In this document: positions 17,473 through 25,207 of the stretch, in pieces | Layout of the letters: each line of letters opens with the position of its first letter | How positions within the stretch are numbered: the first letter of the stretch is position 1 | Assembly (NCBI RefSeq): GCF_040529055.1 | Contig: NZ_CP132342.1 | Location: 1,203,001 to 1,267,000, forward strand | From: Xanthomonas sontii | Lineage (GTDB): Bacteria; Pseudomonadota; Gammaproteobacteria; Xanthomonadales; Xanthomonadaceae | Length of the DNA: 64,000 bases | Direction: 5' to 3' | Notes under the pieces: model-generated | Told to the model about the DNA's origin: nothing | The model's database searches: none | Seen by the model: only the letters and a program-made list of their open reading frames with translations | Program-made: the position numbers and the translations under genes

Positions 17473-18764
17473 GCCGCCTACCGTCGCTACCGGCCTGGTC
17501 GCTGCTGGCCGCGGCCATCGCCTTCGTCCCGGCGATCGCCGCCGCCCAGGACGCCACCGACCTGGCGCACAGCACCTTGACCGGCGACTGGGACGGCACG
17601 CGCAGCGACTGGCTGCAGCGCGGCGTCAACGTGCGCGGCGACTACGTCGGCGAAGCCATGGGCCTGGTCGACGGCGGCCGCGGCGAGCGCGGCGCGCGCT
17701 ATGCGCAGCAGGTGCGGCTGGGCGTGGACCTGGACCTGGCGAAACTCGCCGGCTGGGGCGGCGGCGCGCTGCACGTGACCGTCAACGACCGCCGCGGCCG
17801 CAGCACCTCGGCCGACCTGCTCGGCAATCGCTTCCCGATCCAGGAAGCCTACGGCGGCCAGTTCACCCGGCTGACCGAACTGAGCTACGACCGCCGCTTC
17901 AACGACGGGCGCAGCTACATCAAGGCCGGCTTCTACGCGATGGGCAACCAGTTCGGCGCGCACACGCTGCTGACCAACTTCGTCAACGCCGCGTTCTGCG
18001 CGCATCCGCTGGCGATGTCCGGCAACAGCGGCTGGTACAACTATCCGAACGCACGCTGGGGCGCGGAAGTGGCGCAGCAACTGACGCCGGCGGCGAACCT
18101 GCGGGTCGGCTGGTTCCAGGTCAACCCCAGCACCAACAACAACGTGCACACCGCGTTCGACCTGACCGCGCGCGGCACCACCGGCTCGCTGTTCCCCGTC
18201 GAGCTCACCTGGACGCCGGGTGCCGGTGGCAACTACCCGGGCACCTACAAGTTCGGCGGCTACTACGACTCCTCGCGGGTGCCGCGCAAGGGCCTGGACC
18301 CGCGCGCCACCACCGGCCGCGACGGCGCCTACCTGCTGGTGGAGCAGAAGCTGTATTCGCCCGGCGGCGAGCGCGGCCGCGGCCTCACTGGCTTCGCCCA
18401 GTACATGGTGTCCGACCGCGCCACTGCGCAGATCACCCGCTGGTACGCGCTGGGCGGCGTCTACCAGGGCATCGGCCGGCGCAGCCAGGACCGCATCGCG
18501 CTGGGCTACGTCGGCGCCGACATCAACCATCGCCTGCTCGACGCGCGGCGCGCGGCGCTGCGCGATGCCGGCGTGCCGCCGGAGGCGCCGGTGTTCGCGC
18601 TCGACACCGCCGAGGAACTCTACGAACTGTCCTACAGCGCGCAGCTGACGCCGTGGCTGATGCTGCGGCCGGACGTGCAGTACATCGTCAACCCCGGCAC
18701 CTTCGCCTATGCGCGCACCGACAACGCGCTGGCGGTGGGGCTGCAGGTCAAGCTCACCTTCTGA
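17469..18764 (+). CDS. OprB-family carbohydrate-selective porin
   Basis: This 431-aa outer-membrane beta-barrel has a signal peptide (LLAAAIAFVPAIAAAQ), the OprB opening LTGDWDGTRSDWLQRGVN, and a C-terminal barrel strand ending VKLTF. The GTG start at 17469 overlaps the previous stop, so translation is coupled. Quinate clusters of Acinetobacter also include a porin-like gene, so this porin probably admits quinate or shikimate. 36 nt separate it from the dehydroquinase gene. Confidence 0.9.
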   Translation: MSRLPSLPAWSLLAAAIAFVPAIAAAQDATDLAHSTLTGDWDGTRSDWLQRGVNVRGDYVGEAMGLVDGGRGERGARYAQQVRLGVDLDLAKLAGWGGGALHVTVNDRRGRSTSADLLGNRFPIQEAYGGQFTRLTELSYDRRFNDGRSYIKAGFYAMGNQFGAHTLLTNFVNAAFCAHPLAMSGNSGWYNYPNARWGAEVAQQLTPAANLRVGWFQVNPSTNNNVHTAFDLTARGTTGSLFPVELTWTPGAGGNYPGTYKFGGYYDSSRVPRKGLDPRATTGRDGAYLLVEQKLYSPGGERGRGLTGFAQYMVSDRATAQITRWYALGGVYQGIGRRSQDRIALGYVGADINHRLLDARRAALRDAGVPPEAPVFALDTAEELYELSYSAQLTPWLMLRPDVQYIVNPGTFAYARTDNALAVGLQVKLTF

Positions 18765-18800
18765 GCGCGCGCTGCGCGCCTCCTGCCCAGGCCGATCCCG

Positions 18801-19706
18801 ATGCCCTTGTTCCCACGACGACTGACCTTCCTGTGCTGCGCCGGCCTGCTGCTGGCATCGCCGCTGCAGGCCGCACCTACGGCGCCTCCGGCAGCGGCGC
18901 CCGCCGCGCCGTCCGCGGGCGCGCCGCTGCCGCCGCCGCGCGTGCTGCAGATCCGCGGACTCGACATCGGTGCCGGCCTGCCCAAGATCATCGTGCCGAT
19001 CACCGCGCACGACGCCGAGCAGGCGCTGGCGCAGGCGCAGCGCATCGCCGCCTCGCCCGATGCGGACCTGGCCGAGTGGCGCATCGACCTGATGGACGGG
19101 GCTACCGACGCGGCCGCGCTGGCGGCATTGGGGCCGCGCCTGGCGCAGGCACTGCACGGCAAGCCGCTGCTGCTGACCTTCCGCACCAAGGCCGAGGGCG
19201 GCGCGGTGGCGATTGACGATGCCGCCTACGGCGCGTTGTACGCGCGCCTGCTGGACGCGCGCTTCGCCGACCTGCTCGACGTGGAAATGTTCCGCGACCC
19301 GGCGGTGCTGCGGCAGGTGGTCGAGCGCGCACACCGGCAGGGCGTGTACGTGGTGATGTCCAGCCACGACTTCCACGCCACCCCGCCGGTGGCGGAGATC
19401 GTGGCGCGGCTGCAGCGGCAACAGGCGCTGGGCGCCGACGTGCTGAAGATCGCGGTGATGCCGCGAGATCCCGGCGACGTGCTGCACCTGCTCGACGCCA
19501 CCTGGCAGATGCGCCAGCGCAGCGGGCAGCCGCTGCTGACCATGGCGATGGGGCCGCTGGGCGCGGTGTCGCGGATGTCTGGCGAGACCTTCGGGCAGAG
19601 CCTGACCTTCGGCATGCTCGGCAGCGCCTCGGCGCCCGGGCAGATCGACGCGGCGCGGTTGCGGCAGACGCTCGATGCGCTGCATGCCGCCGCGCCGCCC
19701 AAGTAA
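18801..19706 (+). CDS. Type I 3-dehydroquinate dehydratase with signal peptide (periplasmic, catabolic)
   Basis: This 301-aa protein converts 3-dehydroquinate to 3-dehydroshikimate. Residues 1-24 form a signal peptide (LCCAGLLLASPLQA), followed by an Ala/Pro-rich spacer. The type I enzyme's motifs are all present: EWRIDLMDG, the catalytic histidine in SSHDFHATPP and the Schiff-base lysine in VLKIAVMP. Export is unusual for AroD but fits a periplasmic quinate pathway with the membrane PQQ dehydrogenase. The gene lies between the porin and MFS genes, 48 nt before the latter. Catabolic relatives are called quiB. Confidence 0.92.
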   Translation: MPLFPRRLTFLCCAGLLLASPLQAAPTAPPAAAPAAPSAGAPLPPPRVLQIRGLDIGAGLPKIIVPITAHDAEQALAQAQRIAASPDADLAEWRIDLMDGATDAAALAALGPRLAQALHGKPLLLTFRTKAEGGAVAIDDAAYGALYARLLDARFADLLDVEMFRDPAVLRQVVERAHRQGVYVVMSSHDFHATPPVAEIVARLQRQQALGADVLKIAVMPRDPGDVLHLLDATWQMRQRSGQPLLTMAMGPLGAVSRMSGETFGQSLTFGMLGSASAPGQIDAARLRQTLDALHAAAPPK

Positions 19707-19754
19707 TCCCGCGACGCTGCCGTCCTCGTTCGCCGTTCCTGCAGGAGTGTTGCC

Positions 19755-21062
19755 ATGAGCCATGCCGCCGCCCCGCCCACCGCCCTCGTCCTGAATCGCA
19801 TGAGCGGGTTCCAGTGGACGGCGATCGCGGTCTGCGTGCTGTTGAACATGCTCGACGGCTTCGACGTGATGGTGATGGCCTTCATCGCCCCGCACGTGTC
19901 GGAGGCCTGGCGTTTGTCCGGCAAGCTGCTGGGGATCGCGCTCAGCGCCGGGCTGGTGGGAATGGCGCTGGGCTCGCTGCTGCTGGCGCCGCTGGCCGAC
20001 CGCTGGGGCCGGCGCAACATGATCCTGTGCTGCCTGGCGATCCTGACCGTCGGCATGGCCGCCTCGGCACTGGCGCAGGACATCTGGCAACTTGCGGCGC
20101 TGCGCGTGTTCACCGGCATCGGCATCGGCGGCATGCTCGCCGGCGTCGGCGTGATCACCTCCGAATACGCCAGCCCGAAGTGGCGCAGCACCGCAGTGGC
20201 CCTGCAGGCCACCGGCTATCCCATCGGCGCCACGCTGGGCGGGTTGATCGCCGCGATGCTGCTGGAGCGCTGGGGCTGGCATGCGGCCTTCCTGTTCGGC
20301 GCACTCGCCTCGCTGCTGTGCATCCCGGTGGTGCTTGCGCTGCTGCCCGAATCGCTGGACTTCCTGCTCAGCCGGCGCCCGCCGGATGCGCTGGCGCGGC
20401 TCAACGCGCTGCTGGCGCGCATGCGTGCACCGACCCTTGACGCGCTGCCGCCGCGCCCGCCGGTGCAGGAGAAGGCCGGCTACGCGGCGCTGTTCACCCC
20501 GCACCTGCGCCGCAACAGCGTGCTGATCGCGTTGGGCTTCTTCATGCACATGTTCGCCTTCTATTTCGTGCTGAGCTGGACGCCGAAACTGCTGGTGCAG
20601 GCCGGGCTGTCGGCCGAGCAGGGCGTCACCGGCGGGGTGCTGTTGAACCTGGGCGGCATCGTCGGCGGCGCCTTGTTCGGCGGCCTGGCCGCACGTTTTC
20701 TGCTGCCGCGCTTGACCGCGGCCAGCTTCCTGATCGCCGCACTGGGGATGGCGGCGTTCGCCACGCTCGGCACGCAGTTGCAGCTGGCCTTCCCCGTGGC
20801 CTTCGTGATCGGTGCGGCGCTGTTCGGCTCGATGGCCGGCCTGTATGCGGTGGCGCCGATCGTGTTCGCGCCCACCGTGCGCACCACCGGCCTGGGCTGG
20901 GCGATCGGCATCGGCCGCGTCGGCGCGATCCTCTCGCCGATGACCGTGGGCGTGCTGGTCGACGCCGGCTGGCAGCCGGCCAATCTGTATTACGTGCTGG
21001 CGTTGCCGCTGCTGGTGGCCATTGCCGCGGTGTTGACGATGCGGCTGCAGCCGGCACGGTGA
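19755..21062 (+). CDS. Aromatic acid:H+ symporter family MFS transporter
   Basis: This 435-aa inner-membrane protein has 12 predicted helices. The AAHS-family DGFDVMVMAF in helix 1 and the loop 2-3 motif PLADRWGRRNM are present. Members carry 4-hydroxybenzoate, protocatechuate, shikimate or quinate with protons. A ribosome site GCAGGAG precedes the ATG. As last gene of the quinate operon it may import 3-dehydroshikimate made in the periplasm, or quinate itself. Confidence 0.9.
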   Translation: MSHAAAPPTALVLNRMSGFQWTAIAVCVLLNMLDGFDVMVMAFIAPHVSEAWRLSGKLLGIALSAGLVGMALGSLLLAPLADRWGRRNMILCCLAILTVGMAASALAQDIWQLAALRVFTGIGIGGMLAGVGVITSEYASPKWRSTAVALQATGYPIGATLGGLIAAMLLERWGWHAAFLFGALASLLCIPVVLALLPESLDFLLSRRPPDALARLNALLARMRAPTLDALPPRPPVQEKAGYAALFTPHLRRNSVLIALGFFMHMFAFYFVLSWTPKLLVQAGLSAEQGVTGGVLLNLGGIVGGALFGGLAARFLLPRLTAASFLIAALGMAAFATLGTQLQLAFPVAFVIGAALFGSMAGLYAVAPIVFAPTVRTTGLGWAIGIGRVGAILSPMTVGVLVDAGWQPANLYYVLALPLLVAIAAVLTMRLQPAR

Positions 21063-21190
21063 GGGCGGGGCGGCGCGGGCGCGGCTCCATTCCAGTCTTC
21101 GAGAGCAACGCGCTTTGCGGCGCGGCCTGGCCTGCGTCACCGATCGGCGCCGTGTCCGGCGCCGTACTCCACGTGTCGGCCAACCTGCGG

Positions 21191-21206
21191 CGCCTCGGTC
21201 GAGGCG
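21191..21206. terminator. Hairpin between convergent MFS and quinate dehydrogenase genes
   Basis: CGCCTC-GGTC-GAGGCG forms a perfect stem in the 213-nt convergent gap. A second GC stem lies near 21225-21249. Neither has a T-run, so terminator function is uncertain. Confidence 0.35.
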
Positions 21207-21275
21207 CTGTGAGGTCCGCACATGCGGCGGCGATCCATTGCCGCCGCGCGCAGATGGCGCCGGTGCGCCGGATTT

Positions 21276-23705
21276 CTACTTGGCGTTCGGCAAGGCGTAG
21301 GCGATCACGTAGTCGCCGCGGTCCGGCGACTGCCGCGCGCCGCCGGCGGTGATCACGATGTACTGCTTACCGGTCTTGGTCGACACGTAGGTCATCGGCC
21401 CGCCCTGGCTGCCTACCGGCAGCCGCGCCTTCCACAGTTCCTTGCCGGTGCCGCTGTCGAACGCACGCAGGTAGTAGTCCTGGGTGCCGGCGATGAACAC
21501 CAGGCCGCTCTGCGTGGCCAGGGTGCCGCCCAGGGTCGGCATGCCGATCGGGATCGGCAGGTGCATCTTGAAGCCGAGCGGACCGGTGTCCTGCACGGTG
21601 CCCACCGGCACCTGCCAAGCGATGCTGCGTGTTTTCAGGTCGATCGCGCTGAGCGTGCCGAACGGCGGCGCCTGGCAGGGGATGCCCAGCGCCGACAGGA
21701 AGCGGTTCTTGTTGACCGCGTACGGCGTGCCCTTCAGCGGCACCGCGCCCATGCCGGTGTTGACCGCCTCGCCGCCGCTGGAGGCGGCGGCCTTGTCGGC
21801 CTTCTGCGGAATCATCTGCACCCACAGCCCCAGGCGCATGTCGTTGGCGAACACCACGTCGTGCACCGGGTCGACCGACAGCCCGCCCCAGTTCATGCCG
21901 CCCAGCGAGCCGGGGAAGCTCAGCGACACATCGGTACCGGGCGCGGTGTACAGGCCCTCGTAGCGCATCTTCTTGAAGGCGATGCGGCACAGCATCTGGT
22001 CCAGCAGGGTGGCGCCCCACATGTCCGCTTCGCTCAGGTGCTTGGTGCCGATCTGCGGCATGCCCACCGACAGCGGCTGGGTCAGCGCATACGGTTCGTG
22101 GGGGATGTCGGCGGCCTTCACCGGCACCTCGCGGACCTCGGTCAGCGGTTTGCCGGTGGCGCGGTCGAGCACGTACAGCTGGCCGGCCTTGGTGCCGATG
22201 ATCAGCGCCGGCACCTTGCGGCCGTCGGCCATCGGGAAGTCGATCAGGCTCGGCTGCATCGGCAGGTCGAAGTCCCACAGATCGTTGTGCACGGTCTGGT
22301 AGACCCACTTGACCTGGCCGGTGCTGGCGTCCAGCGCGGTGATCGAGGCGCCGAAGCGGTGGTCCAGCGCGCTGCGCTCGGCACCGTACAGGTCGGTGGA
22401 CGGGCTGCCCATCGGCAGGAACACCGTGTTGGAGGCGGCGTCGTAGGACATCGGCGCCCACACGTTCGGCGTGCTGCGCACGTAGGTCTTGCCCGGCGCC
22501 GGCGGCTGCGTGTCCTGCGGATTGCCCGGATCGAAGGCCCAGCGCTGTGCGCCGGTGATCACGTCGAAGCCGCGGATCACGCCGCCGGGCATGTCGGCCT
22601 GCACGTTGTCGGCGACGCGGCCGCCCACCACCACCGTGGTCCCGGCCACGGTCGGCGCCGAGGTCAACTGGTAGAACGGATCGGGTGCGGCGCCGAGGCC
22701 GGCCTTCAGGTCGACCTGGCCGTTCTGGCCGAAGCCGCTGCACAACGCGCCGGTGTCCGCGTCCAGCGCGATCAGCCGCGCATCGATGGTGTTGGTCAGC
22801 ACGCGGCGCCGGCAGTTGGCGCCGGCCGGCAGCGCCGCCGCCGCCACCGGCGAGGCATTGGCGGCGCTGGGCTGGGCCAGCGGTGCGTCGGCATCGAAGT
22901 AGGCCAGGCCGCGGCAGCGCTGCCAGACCGAGGACTTCGCGTTGATCTCGCGCTTCCACAGCTGCCGGCCGCTGCTGGCGTCCAGCGCGATGACGTTGTT
23001 GTGCGGGGTGCACACGTACAGCGTCTCGCCGATCTGCAGTGGGGTAGTCTGGTCTTCGGCGCCGTTGCCGTCGCTGATTGCGATGTCGCCGGTGCGGTAG
23101 GTCCAGGCCACCTGCAGCTGGCCGACATTGCCGCGGCCGATCTGGTCCAGCGCGGCGAAGCGGCTGCCGCCGGCGGTGTTGCCGTAGTGGCTCCAGTCGC
23201 GCTGCGCCTGCGCCGGGGTCACCGGCACCGGTGCCGGGCCGGGGCCGCTGGCGACCACCGGCGGATGCGGCACGAACATGCCGGCCAGGCCGCCGGCGCA
23301 GGCCAGCGCCAGCACCGCCGCCAGTGCATAGGCGCCGCGTCCGCCGGGCAGGCCGCGGGCGCGGCGCAGGCTCGGGTAGACCAGGGCGACCAGCAGCGCC
23401 AGCACCGCCGGCATCATCAGCCGCGATACCAGCGGCCAGAACGCCAGGCCCGCATCCCAGTACGCCCAGGCCACGCTCAGCACGAACGCCAGCGCGTACA
23501 GCCAGGCGCCGGCCGGGCGCCGCCGCAGCACCAGCAGCGCCGAGGCCACGCAGGCCGCGCCCATCGCCAGGAAGTAGAGGCTGCCGCCCAGCGTGGCCAG
23601 GCGGATGCCGCCGACCAGCAGCGCCAGTCCGATCAGCGCCAGCAGCAGGCCGACGCTCCACAGCACGATCCGGCCGCCGGCCGACACATCCGATTGGGTT
23701 TGCAC
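21276..23705 (-). CDS. quiA: Membrane PQQ-dependent quinate/shikimate dehydrogenase
   Basis: This 809-aa protein oxidises quinate or shikimate to 3-dehydroquinate or 3-dehydroshikimate at the periplasmic face, passing electrons to ubiquinone. The first about 140 residues form several membrane helices as in membrane glucose dehydrogenase. The rest is a PQQ beta-propeller (DWSHYGNTAGGSRFAALDQI, WAYRT-type and W-motif blades, ending GGARQSPDRGDYVIAYALP). The GTG start at 23705 has AGAGGA upstream and gives family length; an ATG at 23783 would add 26 residues without a good site. In xanthomonads the gene is also called qumA. It converges with the quinate operon. Confidence 0.93.
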   Translation of the reverse strand: MQTQSDVSAGGRIVLWSVGLLLALIGLALLVGGIRLATLGGSLYFLAMGAACVASALLVLRRRPAGAWLYALAFVLSVAWAYWDAGLAFWPLVSRLMMPAVLALLVALVYPSLRRARGLPGGRGAYALAAVLALACAGGLAGMFVPHPPVVASGPGPAPVPVTPAQAQRDWSHYGNTAGGSRFAALDQIGRGNVGQLQVAWTYRTGDIAISDGNGAEDQTTPLQIGETLYVCTPHNNVIALDASSGRQLWKREINAKSSVWQRCRGLAYFDADAPLAQPSAANASPVAAAALPAGANCRRRVLTNTIDARLIALDADTGALCSGFGQNGQVDLKAGLGAAPDPFYQLTSAPTVAGTTVVVGGRVADNVQADMPGGVIRGFDVITGAQRWAFDPGNPQDTQPPAPGKTYVRSTPNVWAPMSYDAASNTVFLPMGSPSTDLYGAERSALDHRFGASITALDASTGQVKWVYQTVHNDLWDFDLPMQPSLIDFPMADGRKVPALIIGTKAGQLYVLDRATGKPLTEVREVPVKAADIPHEPYALTQPLSVGMPQIGTKHLSEADMWGATLLDQMLCRIAFKKMRYEGLYTAPGTDVSLSFPGSLGGMNWGGLSVDPVHDVVFANDMRLGLWVQMIPQKADKAAASSGGEAVNTGMGAVPLKGTPYAVNKNRFLSALGIPCQAPPFGTLSAIDLKTRSIAWQVPVGTVQDTGPLGFKMHLPIPIGMPTLGGTLATQSGLVFIAGTQDYYLRAFDSGTGKELWKARLPVGSQGGPMTYVSTKTGKQYIVITAGGARQSPDRGDYVIAYALPNAK

Positions 23706-23820
23706 GTTTTCGATCCTCTGCAGCAGGGTAGGCGCGTGGCGTCCGCTGCCGGTCACGACGGCAGCGCGGGTGGGCGTGCGCACGATGGCATGCCGCGGCG
23801 GGAAACGACGTCGGCAAGAT

Positions 23821-23854
23821 GGGCGATTATCGCATTTGTGTTCGGTAATAGAAC
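23821..23854 (-). promoter_or_regulatory. Two tandem IclR-type operator boxes upstream of quinate dehydrogenase
   Basis: GGGCGATTATCGCAT (23821-23835) and GTTCGGTAATAGAAC (23840-23854) each match the PcaR-like consensus (one in each orientation) at 12 of 15 positions. Starts are 19 nt apart, identical to the boxes at 15801-15834. They lie 116-150 nt before the GTG, in the gap shared with the divergent RND operon. A weaker GTGCGAT half-site follows at about 23948. Confidence 0.6.
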
Positions 23855-24006
23855 GAATGGCGCCGTCCGCCGGTGCGACGCTGTGTGTCGGTTTCCGACG
23901 TTTCTCCGACCTTGGTGAAGCCCGTACAACGCACTGTTACAGACATGGTGCGATGCGACACATCCGTGGAGTAGCGTTGCGCGTTTCTTCCCAGCCGCAC
24001 TCCCCC

Positions 24007-25197
24007 ATGTCCGACCGTTTCCAGGCGCCTCGTCGTCCCGTTCGCTGTGCCGTATTGCTGGCCGTTGCCGTGGCCGGAGGCTGCTCCGGCGACAAGCCGG
24101 CGGCCGCGCCGCCGCCGCGGGTGGGGGTGCTGACCCTGGGCGCGCGCACCTTGCCGGTCGAGCGCACCCTGGCCGGCCGCACCGTGGCCTACGAGACCGC
24201 CGACGTGCGCCCGCAGGTCGGCGGGCTGCTGCGCCAGCGCCTGTTCCAGGAGGGCCAGGAGGTCAAGGCCGGGCAGGCGCTGTACGTGATCGATCCGGCG
24301 CCGTACCAGGCCGCCTACGACATCGCCCGCGGCAACCTGGTGCAGGCCGAGGCGGCGCTGGCCAGTGCGCGGCCCAAGGCCGAGCGCACCCGCAGCCTCA
24401 CCGACATGGACGCGGCCAGCAAGCAGGACGCCGACGACGCGGTGTCCGCGCTGCGCCAGGACGAGGCGGCGGTGGTCGCGGCCAAGGCGGCGCTGCAGGC
24501 GGCGCGCATCAACCTCGACTACACCCGCATCACCGCGCCGATCTCCGGCACCATCGGCACCTCCGCCTACACCGTCGGCGCGCTGCTCACCGCCGCGCAG
24601 GACGCGGCGCTGACCACCATCCAGCGCCTGGACCCGATCTACCTGGACGTCACCCAGTCCAGCACGCAGATGCTGGCGCTGCGCCGCCAGCTCGACGCCG
24701 GGCAGATCCATGCCATCGACGGCAAGGCGCAGGTGCAGGTGCGGCTGGAGGACGGCAGCACCTATCCGCACGCCGGCACGCTGGAGTTCGTCGGCACCCA
24801 GGTCAACGCCGGTACCGGCAACGTCACCCTGCGTGCGGTGGTGCCCAATCCCGAACACCTGCTGCTGCCGGGCATGTACCTGCGCGCGGTGCTGCCGATG
24901 GCCACCGACCAGGGCGCGGTGCTGGTGCCGCAGCAGGCGGTGACCCGCGACAGCAAGGGCGAGCCGGTGGTGAAGCTGCTGGATGCGCACGACAAGGTGG
25001 TGGAGCGGCACATTCGCACTGGCGAGGCCATCGGCCACGACTGGCTGGTGGAGTCCGGGCTCAAGCCGGGCGAGCGCCTGATCGTGGTCAACGGCAGCCG
25101 CGCCGAACTCGGCAAGCCGGCGCAGCCGTATCCGGTCACCGCCGCCCAGCTCGATGCCGCGCCGGCGCTGCCGGGCGACGACGCCCAGGCCGACTGA
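24007..25197 (+). CDS. RND efflux periplasmic adaptor (AcrA/MexA type)
   Basis: This 396-aa membrane fusion protein links the RND pump to its outer-membrane channel. It has a lipobox (VAVAGGC, Cys near 26), a lipoyl/hairpin/beta-barrel order with ADVRPQVGGLLRQRLFQEGQ and LDYTRITAPISGTIG, and a C-terminal membrane-proximal domain. The permease starts 10 nt after its stop. The gene is divergent from quiA across 301 nt that contain IclR-like boxes, which suggests phenolic acids as inducers or substrates. Confidence 0.93.
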   Translation: MSDRFQAPRRPVRCAVLLAVAVAGGCSGDKPAAAPPPRVGVLTLGARTLPVERTLAGRTVAYETADVRPQVGGLLRQRLFQEGQEVKAGQALYVIDPAPYQAAYDIARGNLVQAEAALASARPKAERTRSLTDMDAASKQDADDAVSALRQDEAAVVAAKAALQAARINLDYTRITAPISGTIGTSAYTVGALLTAAQDAALTTIQRLDPIYLDVTQSSTQMLALRRQLDAGQIHAIDGKAQVQVRLEDGSTYPHAGTLEFVGTQVNAGTGNVTLRAVVPNPEHLLLPGMYLRAVLPMATDQGAVLVPQQAVTRDSKGEPVVKLLDAHDKVVERHIRTGEAIGHDWLVESGLKPGERLIVVNGSRAELGKPAQPYPVTAAQLDAAPALPGDDAQAD

Positions 25198-25207
25198 GGA
25201 CTCCCGC

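Noticed and set aside
17487..21221. A 1244-codon minus-strand open frame across the porin, dehydroquinase and MFS genes
   Set aside because: The opposite strand encodes three well-conserved proteins; the antisense frame lacks stops only because of codon bias.
23912..23940. TTGGTG / TGTTAC spaced by 17 nt before the RND operon as a promoter
   Set aside because: Only about half of each hexamer matches the consensus, too weak to list as a feature.
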